In this document: positions 16,939 to 25,386 of the stretch, one piece after another
Position numbering within the stretch: the stretch's first letter is position 1
How the letters are laid out: each line of letters opens with the position of its first letter
NCBI GenBank assembly: GCA_900767955.1
Contig: CAAGBC010000049.1
Span: 40,683-104,682 of the forward strand
DNA: 64,000 nt
Direction: 5' to 3'
Source of the DNA: Spirochaetia bacterium
Lineage (GTDB): Bacteria > Spirochaetota > Spirochaetia > Treponematales > Treponemataceae
Program-made: the position numbers and the translations under genes
The notes under the pieces: generated by a model
What the model saw: only the letters and a program-made list of their open reading frames with translations
What the model was told of the DNA's origin: nothing
Databases searched by the model: none

Positions 16939-18696
16939 TTAGATTCCAACAAAGTGTGTATTTACTTTATCTTGTACATAGGCAACAAAATCTTCTAGTT
17001 TGAAAGTTTTTTGTTCCAAACCACTTGATTGTCTAAATCTAACTGAAACAGTTCCTTCTTCCATTTCTTTTTGACCTACAATCAAAATGTAAGGAGTTTT
17101 GTGTTCCTTTGTAATCATTTTGATTTTTGATTTCATATTGTCATCAGAAATGTATGCGTTTGAACGAATTCCTGCTGCAACTAAAGTGTCGTTTACTTTT
17201 TTTGCATATTCGTCAAAGTCGTTTCCAACAGGAACAACAGCAGCTTGTTCAAAATGAAGCCATGTAGGTAATGCGCCTGCAAAGTTTTCAATAAGAATTC
17301 CAAGGAAGCGTTCAATTGAACCTAATGTTGCTCTGTGTAACATTACTGGGTGATGCTTTTGATTGTCAGCACCAATGTATTGAGCGTTTAAGCGTTCTGC
17401 ACTTGGTAATTGATAATCAACTTGGATAGTTCCGCACTGCCATCTTCTGCCTAAACAGTCTACCAATTGGAATTCTAGTTTTGGCCCGTAGAATGCGCCT
17501 TCACCAGGTTGAATTTCATATTCAAGACCTGCTGCTTTACAAGCTTCTGCTAAAGCGTTTTCAGCTCTATCCCAGTCTTCGTCTGTTCCAACTCTAAGTT
17601 CTGGGCGTGTGCTGAACATTACTTTAATATCTTTATCAAATCCAAAATCTTTGTAGATATCTTTTAAGAAATTACAGAATTTTGAAACTTCATCACAGAT
17701 TTGGTCTTCTGTACAAACAATGTGTCCATCATCTTGAACAAAACCACGAACGCGCATAATTCCATGAAGTGTTCCACTAGGTTCGTTTCTTGCACAACTA
17801 CCGAATTCAGCAAATCTGTATGGCAAATCTTTGTAAGAACGAAGTTTTGTGTTGAAAATTTCAAGGTGACCAGGACAGTTCATTGGTTTAATTGCAAAAA
17901 GTCGTTTTTCACTTTCTGTAACGAACATATTCTGTTGGTATTTTGCCCAGTGTCCAGAGCGTTCCCAAAGACTGCGTGGCATTATAGATGGTGTGTGTAC
18001 TTCTAAATATCCACCAGCTTTTTGTTTTTGACGGATATATTCTTGAATTGTTGTGTACAAAGTCCAACCATTTGCATGCCAGAAAACCTGACCTGGATCT
18101 TCTGGGTCAAGATGGAATAAATCCATTTCAACGCCAAGTTTTCTATGGTCTCTTTTTTCTGCTTCTTCAAGCAATTTTAAGTAATCTTTTAAATCGTTTG
18201 GTTTTGCAAAACAGTATGCATAAACACGAGTTAACATAGGTCGTTCTGCATCTCCACGCCAGTATGCACCAGCTACTTTTGCAATTTTAAAAGCTTGCCC
18301 ATTAATTTCTTTTGTGCTTTCAACATGAGGTCCACGACATAAATCAATGTAACTGTCTTGTTGGTATGTTGTAATTGTTTCACCTTCAGGAAGGTCGTTA
18401 ATTAATTCAATTTTATATGGTTGATCTTTGAATAATTCCAAAGCGTCTTGTTTTGAAATTTCTTTGCGGATAAATTCGTGATTTCCTGAAAGAATTTTTC
18501 TCATTTCTTTTTCGACAGTGGTAAAATCGGTCTCTGAAAATTTAACATCTTTAGGAAAATCAAAATCGTAATAAAATCCATTATCAATTGCAGGACCTAT
18601 TGCTATTTTTGTTCCAGGATATAAGTTTAAGATTGCTTCAGCCATAACATGAGCGCAACTATGACGGATTGTTTGAAGTCTTTCATCAATAGCCAT
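16939..18696 (-). CDS. thrS: threonyl-tRNA synthetase (TGS-less form)
   Basis: Class II synthetase of 585 aa. It starts directly in the editing domain (RHSCAHVMAEAILNLYP, with the HxxxH zinc/editing motif) and lacks the usual N-terminal TGS domain of ~640-aa enzymes. The catalytic core holds motif 2 (FGSCARNEPSGTLHGIMRVR) and motif 3 (LGSIERFLGILIENF), with zinc ligands in KPMNCPGH. The C-terminal anticodon domain is complete. AAGGTGG precedes the ATG by about 10 nt. Short ThrS is known in other spirochaetes as far as I recall, so this is probably lineage-typical. Confidence 0.97.
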   Translation of the reverse strand: MAIDERLQTIRHSCAHVMAEAILNLYPGTKIAIGPAIDNGFYYDFDFPKDVKFSETDFTTVEKEMRKILSGNHEFIRKEISKQDALELFKDQPYKIELINDLPEGETITTYQQDSYIDLCRGPHVESTKEINGQAFKIAKVAGAYWRGDAERPMLTRVYAYCFAKPNDLKDYLKLLEEAEKRDHRKLGVEMDLFHLDPEDPGQVFWHANGWTLYTTIQEYIRQKQKAGGYLEVHTPSIMPRSLWERSGHWAKYQQNMFVTESEKRLFAIKPMNCPGHLEIFNTKLRSYKDLPYRFAEFGSCARNEPSGTLHGIMRVRGFVQDDGHIVCTEDQICDEVSKFCNFLKDIYKDFGFDKDIKVMFSTRPELRVGTDEDWDRAENALAEACKAAGLEYEIQPGEGAFYGPKLEFQLVDCLGRRWQCGTIQVDYQLPSAERLNAQYIGADNQKHHPVMLHRATLGSIERFLGILIENFAGALPTWLHFEQAAVVPVGNDFDEYAKKVNDTLVAAGIRSNAYISDDNMKSKIKMITKEHKTPYILIVGQKEMEEGTVSVRFRQSSGLEQKTFKLEDFVAYVQDKVNTHFVGI

Positions 18697-18732
18697 TTTT
18701 TGTTTACCACCTTTGTTTAAAATATTTCTACC

Positions 18733-18761
18733 ATAATAACATTGTAATTGTATTTAATCAA
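18733..18761 (-). promoter_or_regulatory. thrS promoter
   Basis: Minus strand TTGATT (18761-18756), 17-bp spacer, TATTAT (18738-18733) preceded by TGT (extended -10). Gives a leader of about 30 nt that contains the ribosome-binding site. Confidence 0.6.
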
Positions 18762-18819
18762 TTATGTTTAGTTTTAGAGAAATTTTATTTTGTTGTATAA
18801 TAAGGAATAAAATAAAGTT

Positions 18820-19428
18820 TTATTTTTGAACTAATTTTATTTGACCGTAGCCTTTGATTTTACTGTTACTTTTATCGTAGCTTCTTTGAGAAACACCTTT
18901 TCCGTCTGTTGCATCTATGAAGTAAATTGTGCTACCAACTTTTTTTTCAAATATTCCAATGTGACTAATTTTTGAGGAATTTGTTTCACCTAAAAAAATC
19001 ATATCACCAGGTTGTGGTGTATCTGTGTGGATAGAAAATGTAGAATGTAAATTTGCAGCAGTTGTATCATTAAATGGTAGTTTGTATTTTGTGTTTTCGA
19101 CAGCATATTTGTAACAATTGATAACCATGCCAGAACAATCAACTTTTAAAACTCTAGGAATTGGGTCTTGTCCACCATAAACATATTTTGTGTCTTCTTG
19201 GCAATACCATTTTGCATATTCAAGAGCTTTGCTGCGTATATAATCAATTGAATCAGAATCTGGAGTAACAGTTGGCTTTGGTGTATTGTTTGGTTCGTAT
19301 GAAGGGGATGATGAGGAACTTGAACCTGTTGTTGTATAAATGTAATCTATGTATTCAAAAAATTCGATTAATTCGCATGATGTAAATGAGAAAAGAATTA
19401 TTAAACATAGTATTATTTTTCGTAGCAT
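18820..19428 (-). CDS. NlpC/P60-family lipoprotein (putative peptidoglycan hydrolase)
   Basis: Predicted lipoprotein of 202 aa with signal peptide and FTSC lipobox (Cys18), a Ser/Pro/Thr-rich linker at ~residues 35-60, and an NlpC/P60 cysteine peptidase domain. The catalytic Cys is in LKVDCSGMVIN, preceded by YVYGGQDP; the His is in ISHIGIFEKK. It would cleave cell-wall peptides in the periplasm. A -10-like TAAAAT (19440-19435) ends six bases before the ATG and there is no Shine-Dalgarno, so translation may be leaderless; the -35 is poor. It is monocistronic between thrS and divergent ssrA. Confidence 0.88.
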   Translation of the reverse strand: MLRKIILCLIILFSFTSCELIEFFEYIDYIYTTTGSSSSSSPSYEPNNTPKPTVTPDSDSIDYIRSKALEYAKWYCQEDTKYVYGGQDPIPRVLKVDCSGMVINCYKYAVENTKYKLPFNDTTAANLHSTFSIHTDTPQPGDMIFLGETNSSKISHIGIFEKKVGSTIYFIDATDGKGVSQRSYDKSNSKIKGYGQIKLVQK

Positions 19429-19501
19429 AATTATATTTTATAGTAGGATGTGTGTTTTTACCATTTAAATATTGTAAATAAAACAAAATATTAAATAAAA
19501 C

Positions 19502-19530
19502 TTGACTTTTGCAATTCTTAATCGTATATT
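19502..19530 (+). promoter_or_regulatory. ssrA promoter
   Basis: TTGACT (19502-19507), 17-bp spacer, TATATT (19525-19530). Start expected near 19537, about 17 nt before the mature tmRNA end. Confidence 0.8.
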
Positions 19531-19553
19531 GAAAGTGTACGAACTTTATTTAA

Positions 19554-19922
19554 GGGGATGTACAGGTTTCGACGGTTGTGGGAACCCCTGTGCTGCAGGT
19601 GAGTGTGAAGGTGCTCTGAACTGACAAAAAAATAACTGCAAAACGTAAAGAAGACGAAATGTCTGAAAACGAACAGTTCGCTCTTGCTGCGTAAGTAGCT
19701 GAGCCAGAACTCTTGCTATGCTGTTCCGAAGAGTAGGAAGTTCTGACGCCAACCGGGACTTGGTGTATATTGTTTCTAGCCAATATATACGACATTTAGT
19801 TAGAATACGGAAGAGACGCTTGTAATGCTGCTACCTGTTCCCGACAATTACCTCGCATTACTAAACTTGTAGATGTACTTGGATTACACTTTCGGACGGG
19901 AGTTCGATTCTCCCCATCTCCA
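19554..19922 (+). ncRNA. ssrA: transfer-messenger RNA (tmRNA)
   Basis: Rescues stalled ribosomes and tags the unfinished protein. The acceptor stem pairs GGGGATG (19554-19560) with CATCTCC (19915-19921), one G-U included. The T-arm GGGAGTTCGATTCTCCC is next to the 3' end. CCA is not encoded (the sequence reads CCAAAA). The tag frame runs from GCA at 19638 to TAA at 19692-19694 and encodes AKRKEDEMSENEQFALAA, ending in the expected ALAA proteolysis signal. The bases ATAACT just before the resume codon resemble the ATAGTC of E. coli. Pseudoknots occupy the rest. Confidence 0.97.
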
Positions 19923-19924
19923 AA

Positions 19925-19971
19925 AACTTGTCTTTGTCTGGTTATTGAAGATTTAAGACAAGTTTTTTTTT
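19925..19971 (+). terminator. ssrA terminator
   Basis: AACTTGTCTT (19925-19934) pairs with AAGACAAGTT (19955-19964), followed by a T-run. Confidence 0.85.
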
Positions 19972-19978
19972 ATTAACA

Positions 19979-20013
19979 TTGAAATTACTATTTAGAAATA
20001 GTAAATTATAATT
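19979..20013 (+). promoter_or_regulatory. hsp33 promoter with embedded palindrome, leaderless geometry
   Basis: TTGAAA (19979-19984), 17-bp spacer, TAAATT (20002-20007), then six bases to the ATG at 20014. A perfect palindrome, TTACTATTT-AG-AAATAGTAA (19985-20004), fills the spacer and touches the -10, the classic position for a repressor site. No Shine-Dalgarno is present. Confidence 0.5.
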
Positions 20014-20973
20014 ATGATAAAAGCTGAAATTACTGATAAAGAATTAGTTAAACATCTTGATTCTATACAAAAAGATGATATGTCAATTTTTGTTATGGCT
20101 GATGGGCGCATTCGTGGTGCTTTATTCAATGGAACTCATTTTGTTAATCAAATGAAAGTTCAACAAAATTTAGGTATTTTGGAAACTATGATTTTGGGAC
20201 AAGCAGCCTTGTGTGGTGCTTTGATGATTCCGATGATGAAAGGTAAAGAACATTCTGTTTGGAAATATAATGTTGATGGTCCTGCAGCTGGTTTTTCAAT
20301 TGAAGCAGATTCTTCTGGATATGTTAGAGGTTTTTTGTTAAATAATAATATTCCTATTGAAAAACCTTTAGAAAATTGGGATTTGCGTTCATTCCTTGGA
20401 ACAGGAACAATGACAATTTCTCGTGTTCACGATAATGACAAAATTCCACAAGCTAGCACTGTTGAAGTTAATTCAAAAAATATTGCAGAAGACTTAGCAT
20501 GGTATTATAGACAGTCTGAACAATTACAAACTGCATTTAATACAAGTATTCAGCTTGATAAACAGGGTAGGGTAATTGGTGCTGGTGCAATGTTCCTTCA
20601 GGTAATGCCAAAAACAGGAGGAACTGAAAAACTTGGTTCTCAAGTTGATAGTGCATCTGATGTTGATGAAAATGAAGAATTATTGAGAAGTGTTGAAAAT
20701 GCTTTTTCTGCTGCACCATCATTAGGCCAATGGTTTAGTGAAGATGGAAAAATAGACGATATTGTTTATGGTTTGTTTAGAGAATTTAATCCTTCAATTG
20801 TGCTTCATCGTGATATAGTATTTGATTGTCCTTGTTCACAAGAATATTTTACTAAATATTTACACTCTTTGCCAAAAGAGCAATTAGAAGAAATAAAAAA
20901 AGATTCAAAACCTATTGAAATTTCTTGTAGAAATTGTGGAAGTATTTATTCAATTCCATTTGAAGATATTTAG
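20014..20973 (+). CDS. hslO: redox-regulated chaperone Hsp33
   Basis: Holdase activated by oxidation, 319 aa. The N-terminal domain includes GRIRGALFNGTHFV and LGQAALCGALMIPMMKGKEH; the C-terminal zinc switch is DCPCSQEYF (CxC) and SCRNCGS (CxxC), all four Cys present. The start ATG fits the usual N-terminus. It has its own promoter with an embedded palindrome, so redox or stress control is plausible but unproven. A strong bidirectional terminator separates it from the convergent partner-switching operon. Confidence 0.95.
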   Translation: MIKAEITDKELVKHLDSIQKDDMSIFVMADGRIRGALFNGTHFVNQMKVQQNLGILETMILGQAALCGALMIPMMKGKEHSVWKYNVDGPAAGFSIEADSSGYVRGFLLNNNIPIEKPLENWDLRSFLGTGTMTISRVHDNDKIPQASTVEVNSKNIAEDLAWYYRQSEQLQTAFNTSIQLDKQGRVIGAGAMFLQVMPKTGGTEKLGSQVDSASDVDENEELLRSVENAFSAAPSLGQWFSEDGKIDDIVYGLFREFNPSIVLHRDIVFDCPCSQEYFTKYLHSLPKEQLEEIKKDSKPIEISCRNCGSIYSIPFEDI

Positions 20974-20975
20974 TT

Positions 20976-21013
20976 AAAAAAAATAAGCTGTCGTAAGACA
21001 GCTTATTTTTTTT
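20976..21013. terminator. bidirectional terminator between hsp33 and the rsbW-like gene
   Basis: AAATAAGCTGTC and GACAGCTTATTT form a near-ideal stem around a GTAA loop, with 5 or more A/T beyond on each side. Confidence 0.9.
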
Positions 21014-21018
21014 AACAA

Positions 21019-21552
21019 TTAGTGTTGTTTTTGTTGAAATCTCTTCAACATTGCAACTGCATTGCGTTTACCATTGTAAACAAATCCACCGTTCCAATAT
21101 TCAAGAGCAGCAAACAAAGCGTTTCCACCGTCTTGTGCATCTGATTCTTTTGTTCGGAAAGAAACATAGTCAGCAAGCTGTTCGTAATTTTGTTCATGTA
21201 AACATGCTAAGCGTTTACTGTTGAATTCGTTCCATTTTTCTAGATCTTTAAAACCTTCACCTTCGTCTTGAACAATAACATGTGCGTGAGTAGGGCTAAA
21301 AGAATACCAAACTGTAACTTTTTTGTTAATATCACAATGGTTACCGTGTTTTACAGCATTCTTAATTACTTCACTAATCTGCTGTTCTAGAAGATTTAGT
21401 TCTTTAATTTCTGATGGTGCAGATTGAACAATTAATAATGTAAAATATCTAATCTGTCTGAAATCAGAAGGAAATTCCTTTTTAAGCATGTTTGTTTTAT
21501 CAAATAATGGGTCGTTATCATCTGAACGTAATTCTTTTATCTGTTGGTCCAT
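21019..21552 (-). CDS. RsbW/SpoIIAB-like anti-sigma serine kinase
   Basis: GHKL-fold ATPase of 177 aa, the switch kinase of a partner-switching module. The N box is EQQISEVIKNAVKHGNH, the G1 box VQDEGEGFKDL, and a G2-like segment DGGNALFAALEYWNGG. It would bind or phosphorylate the STAS protein encoded just upstream and sequester a sigma factor or other target when that protein is phosphorylated. AAAGGAG lies 6 nt before the ATG. It is the last gene of a three-gene operon; no sigma gene is adjacent, so its target is not identified. Confidence 0.85.
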   Translation of the reverse strand: MDQQIKELRSDDNDPLFDKTNMLKKEFPSDFRQIRYFTLLIVQSAPSEIKELNLLEQQISEVIKNAVKHGNHCDINKKVTVWYSFSPTHAHVIVQDEGEGFKDLEKWNEFNSKRLACLHEQNYEQLADYVSFRTKESDAQDGGNALFAALEYWNGGFVYNGKRNAVAMLKRFQQKQH

Positions 21553-21606
21553 AAATTCTCCTTTCTGAAAATGAGATTAATAAATAAAGCTATTATTTTT
21601 TAATAA

Positions 21607-21945
21607 TTATTCTTTTACCATTAATAATGCTTCATCTACACTATTTGCAATTGGGAAATATCCCATAAGTTTTGTAAGTTCGATAACTTTTTTTACAGAA
21701 CCGTGGATGTTTGAAATTGCAAGTTTTAAATTCATCTTTTTAATTGTAGAACAGATGTAAATAAGAGCACCGATTCCTGATGAGTCAATGTAATCTACTT
21801 GTTCAAGATTAATAACGAAAAGTTTTACATTCTTTTCAATCATTTTCATTACAAGTTCTTTAAGTTTGTACGAATTGTATAGATCCATTTCGCCGTTTAC
21901 GTCAATAATGTAAACTTCTCCATTTTTTCGTATTTTAAGTTCCAT
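21607..21945 (-). CDS. STAS-domain anti-sigma factor antagonist (RsbV/SpoIIAA-like)
   Basis: Single STAS domain, 112 aa, typical antagonist length. The phospho-acceptor region is VDYIDSSGIGALIYI, with Ser55-Ser56 as the candidate site. In its unphosphorylated form it would free the target of the RsbW-like kinase. It lies 12 bp after the phosphatase gene and 54 bp before the kinase gene on the same strand, giving the set phosphatase, antagonist, kinase. Confidence 0.92.
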   Translation of the reverse strand: MELKIRKNGEVYIIDVNGEMDLYNSYKLKELVMKMIEKNVKLFVINLEQVDYIDSSGIGALIYICSTIKKMNLKLAISNIHGSVKKVIELTKLMGYFPIANSVDEALLMVKE

Positions 21946-21957
21946 ACTGAAAGCTCC

Positions 21958-23631
21958 TTATCCTTGTATTTTAACTACCAAAAGACTTTGGTCATCATAT
22001 TGCTGTGTACTTCCACAGAAGTTTTTAATATTATCTTTTACTTTGTTAGCAATGTCTTTACCTGATAGTTTACAATTTTCTTTAATTACCTTTGATAGGT
22101 TATCAAGTGAATATTGTACACCACTTTCGTTAAGACATTCAAGTAATCCATCTGTACAAGTAATAATAATATCACCTGTTTCAAGATTTAAGTTAATATC
22201 TTTATACTGTGTTGCTTTATCAACGCCAATTGGCTCGCTTTCTACAGAAATACATTTTACTGTATTATCTTTTGCAGAATACAAGAGAACTGGATTGATT
22301 CCACAAGTAGCAATCTGTGCTGTGTTATCAATGCTGTTGTAATTAATTAAGGCAACGCTAGCAAAATGATCCATGCTATTTTTTTCTGAACAAATTGCTC
22401 TATTTACCCATTCAAGTAATGTAGATGCACTTTGATTTGTGTTTGCAATAAGACGAATCATTGCGCGTACCATAATCATGATTGTAAGAGATACCATTCC
22501 TTTTCCTGCAATGTCAGACATTACAAAAGAAATTCTATCTTTTCTTGAAGGAATAATATCGTAGTAATCACCACATACATTTTCTGCTGGTTCAAAATAT
22601 TTACCAATTGATAATTTGTTTATAACTGGCATTTTTTCTGGTAACATTGTTTTTTGGAATTTAGTTGCAATATCACCTTCTTTTGTAAGTTCAGTGTGTT
22701 CTGCGTATGCAAGGAAGCTATTTAGTGGTTGCATTGCAATTGTTGCAGCGTTTGTAAGTGTACATGCTGTTTCAAATTCGCTATCAGAGAATGGCTGTGC
22801 ACCTGGTTTTCTTGCCAAGCCTACAACACCAATTGTTTCTGAATCTCTTTTAAGAGGAATGAACGCATAAGGTCCTGGAATAAGGAATTCTTCTGGGCCA
22901 TTTTTAACAATTCTATTGTCTTTTGCTGGGTTTTTAATATTAGTAGCTTTTCCATCGTTTACAATTGAACCAAAAATATTTCCAATTAAAGGGAATTGTG
23001 CAAACTTAAAGTTTGTTTCTACACGAATTGGCTTATGAGGTAAATCTTCTGGCAATTTGTAAGGAGGAGGGAATGAACCAGTTAATGATTTTACTGCAAG
23101 AATGTTGTCAAATTCATCAAGAAGAAGAATTGCACATCCATCTGCGTTAGTTTTTTCTGCAATAAGTTTGTTGAAATATCCAAGGAATGCACCTTGAGCA
23201 TCTTCATTATTGAAGAAAGTTGACACTTTTGTTGTCATTTCGTTGTTTGCAGCAAGAATGGATTTATATCTTTCTTCGATTTCTTCTTTTATTTCTGCAA
23301 CTTCAACATTGTTTTGAGTTTCTTCTTCTGAATGTTTTTTATTCTTCTTTTTATCACTCTTTTGAGGGTCTCCAGAAGCGATAACAATTACATAAGGAAG
23401 AAGTAATATTTCTGCTAATGCAACTGCTACAAGAGGGTATATAATATGTTGGTTAAAATATGTATACACCAATCCTGCTATTAAAATTCCTATTACAGGA
23501 AAAAGAATAAGACTTGTTTTAGATGTTGCTCTTATTTTTGAAATTAAAAGGAAGATAAATAATAAAACTCCCGCGCCTAATGCCACATAAAGTGGTATGT
23601 TTACAAATGAATCAATTAAATTCAAGTTCAT
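21958..23631 (-). CDS. membrane PP2C/SpoIIE-type phosphatase with GAF domain (RsbU-like)
   Basis: 557 aa. Three hydrophobic segments lie at ~residues 10-30, 38-58 and 62-85, then a charged linker with coiled coil to ~125, a GAF-like region at ~140-300 and a C-terminal SpoIIE/PP2C phosphatase. Metal-binding motifs include NVCGDYYDII, FVMSDIAGKGM and ITCTDGLLE. It would dephosphorylate the neighbouring STAS protein in response to a membrane or ligand signal. AGGAG sits only 1 nt before the ATG, so the TTG two codons on (7-nt spacing) could be the real start. Confidence 0.9.
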   Translation of the reverse strand: MNLNLIDSFVNIPLYVALGAGVLLFIFLLISKIRATSKTSLILFPVIGILIAGLVYTYFNQHIIYPLVAVALAEILLLPYVIVIASGDPQKSDKKKNKKHSEEETQNNVEVAEIKEEIEERYKSILAANNEMTTKVSTFFNNEDAQGAFLGYFNKLIAEKTNADGCAILLLDEFDNILAVKSLTGSFPPPYKLPEDLPHKPIRVETNFKFAQFPLIGNIFGSIVNDGKATNIKNPAKDNRIVKNGPEEFLIPGPYAFIPLKRDSETIGVVGLARKPGAQPFSDSEFETACTLTNAATIAMQPLNSFLAYAEHTELTKEGDIATKFQKTMLPEKMPVINKLSIGKYFEPAENVCGDYYDIIPSRKDRISFVMSDIAGKGMVSLTIMIMVRAMIRLIANTNQSASTLLEWVNRAICSEKNSMDHFASVALINYNSIDNTAQIATCGINPVLLYSAKDNTVKCISVESEPIGVDKATQYKDINLNLETGDIIITCTDGLLECLNESGVQYSLDNLSKVIKENCKLSGKDIANKVKDNIKNFCGSTQQYDDQSLLVVKIQG

Positions 23632-23661
23632 ACTCCTAGTGCAATTGTTATTATGCGAATA

Positions 23662-23690
23662 ATTCTAACATTGAAATATTCAGCCGTCAA
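23662..23690 (-). promoter_or_regulatory. promoter of the partner-switching operon
   Basis: Minus strand TTGACG (23690-23685), 17-bp spacer ending TGT, TAGAAT (23667-23662). Leader of roughly 25 nt. Confidence 0.6.
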
Positions 23691-23734
23691 GTTTTTTGCA
23701 TTCTTTAAATTATCTGTCGTTTTTTATTAATTTA

Positions 23735-24637
23735 TTACCGATTTTTTTTTAATAAATATTTTTTAAACGCATTTTTAATTTTTGTAGGTAATGAAATTTT
23801 GTATTCATTTGTAATGTCAAACACTGCGTCTTCTAACGAATAATTATCTCCGAATTTTCTTTTTAATTCATCAAAATATTTTATAATCCAAACATATAAA
23901 TCGCTTTTTGTTCGGTGTTTGAAATATTTCATGATTTTATATTTATCTATTGTGTGAATAACAGGCAAGTAAACTGTGTTAAACCATGAAGTTATAGCAT
24001 CTTCTATAGATATTTCTTTTTCTTGATTTTGGTTGATAAAATATTTGTGTGTAAGAATATGATTGTATATAACATCATATTGCCCTGTTGTGGAAAAATC
24101 TAAACACCAATAATCAGTTATATCTCCAAAACTTGTTTCAAAGTAGAAATTGCGTTTTTCATAACTAATAATTTCTTTTATCATTCCTGTAAGTGAACGG
24201 ACAGGGGGAAGTCGTATTTCACTTTGAAGAGAAACAACTTCTGCATCGATAAATTCTACACCTTTTGATTTTGCAACAGAAACTCTATGATTTCCATCTC
24301 TGACAAAATATAAGCCACCAAGTTCGTATACTTTTATTGGAGGAAGAATAATATCTTTTATTACAGCTTCATCTACATGTTCCCAGCGTTCCTTTATAAA
24401 TGTGTTTTTAGGAAAGAATTGATTATCAAAATCTTTGTATCTTCCTTCACTGCCTACTATTTTTTCAATTGGAATAACTTGCATTCCAAGGTATGTTTGG
24501 TTTTGAGGTTTTAATAATTCCTTAATATCTCTGAAAGAAATCATTGCTGCTTCTTCAGGTTTTAGAAAGTGTTGAATTTCATTGAATAAAGCTTTGTTTC
24601 TTGCTTTTGCAAAATCACTTTCTGTTTCAGATAACAT
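23735..24637 (-). CDS. ParB/sulfiredoxin-fold protein, function unknown
   Basis: 300 aa. Residues ~55-135 form a ParB-like nucleotide-binding fold: VIPIEKIVGSEGRYKDFD, ILPPIKVYELGGLYFVRDGN and HRVSVAKSKG. This RDGNHRVSVA version is found in stand-alone proteins rather than in partition ParB, and no HTH is evident. The C-terminal half is helical. It is the last gene of a TPR/phosphoesterase/ParB-fold operon, 5 bp after the phosphoesterase stop. The substrate is unknown; a kinase- or nuclease-like activity is only conjecture. Confidence 0.65.
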   Translation of the reverse strand: MLSETESDFAKARNKALFNEIQHFLKPEEAAMISFRDIKELLKPQNQTYLGMQVIPIEKIVGSEGRYKDFDNQFFPKNTFIKERWEHVDEAVIKDIILPPIKVYELGGLYFVRDGNHRVSVAKSKGVEFIDAEVVSLQSEIRLPPVRSLTGMIKEIISYEKRNFYFETSFGDITDYWCLDFSTTGQYDVIYNHILTHKYFINQNQEKEISIEDAITSWFNTVYLPVIHTIDKYKIMKYFKHRTKSDLYVWIIKYFDELKRKFGDNYSLEDAVFDITNEYKISLPTKIKNAFKKYLLKKNR

Positions 24638-24642
24638 TTTTT

Positions 24643-25386
24643 TTACTCCTTTTTTTCATTATATGTTTTTTGTGTTTCTTCATAGTCAATAATACAGTGT
24701 GCATATGCGTTTACAACTGTTGTATCTTCATATTGAGAAATCCTTATTTCACGCTGGTCATACAAATGAATATGTCCATGAACCATATATGTTGGTGCGA
24801 ATTTTTTTACAAACCAATTGAAAGATTTAAATCCTATATGACATGGGTCATCATGGTCATGAACTTTGTAAGGTGTTGCGTGTGTTAAAAAAATATCAAG
24901 ATACCTTCCATAAAAAAGTTTATTTAATAACAATTTTGGAATCATCAACATTAATCTAAGTTTCATTTGATTGTCGGTATATTGATTTAGTCCATTGTTA
25001 TATTTTATTGAACCAGAAATTCCTGCGATTAATAATGGTGATTTTTTATTTTTATAAGTAATGGGTGCGTTTTTATTTTTTAATACTTTAAAACCTGCGT
25101 AGATTGCACCATGATTGCATGAATTGTCTAGTGAATTTATAGAAAAAGATGGTTCAAGTGAAAATGGTGTGCGATTTTTAAAACCATGGTAGTATTTGAA
25201 TTCTTTTAGATTGTGGTTTCCAAAAACAAAGTATGTTGGTTTGTTAAAAACAGAAACGATAAATTCTATGTAATCCATTGGCAAATCTCCTGCACATAGA
25301 ATTAAATCTATGTCAGGAAAATTTTTTTTTGCGTTATTATTATAAATTAATGGGTCAATTTGGTCTGACACACACAGGATTTTCAT
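24643..25386 (-). CDS. calcineurin-like metallophosphoesterase
   Basis: 247 aa with the metallophosphoesterase motifs ILCAGDLPMDY, VFGNHN, FLTHATP and VHGHIH in order. The first metal motif is SDQIDP rather than DxH, a variant I recall in a widespread bacterial subfamily, so not necessarily inactivating. Its ATG overlaps the stop of the preceding TPR gene (ATGA), implying translational coupling. Likely a cytoplasmic phosphodiesterase; substrate unknown. Confidence 0.85.
   Translation of the reverse strand: MKILCVSDQIDPLIYNNNAKKNFPDIDLILCAGDLPMDYIEFIVSVFNKPTYFVFGNHNLKEFKYYHGFKNRTPFSLEPSFSINSLDNSCNHGAIYAGFKVLKNKNAPITYKNKKSPLLIAGISGSIKYNNGLNQYTDNQMKLRLMLMIPKLLLNKLFYGRYLDIFLTHATPYKVHDHDDPCHIGFKSFNWFVKKFAPTYMVHGHIHLYDQREIRISQYEDTTVVNAYAHCIIDYEETQKTYNEKKE

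Noticed and set aside
19546..19795. Two minus-strand reading frames over the tmRNA
   Set aside because: They lie inside a well-supported structural RNA and have no ribosome-binding site or homology.
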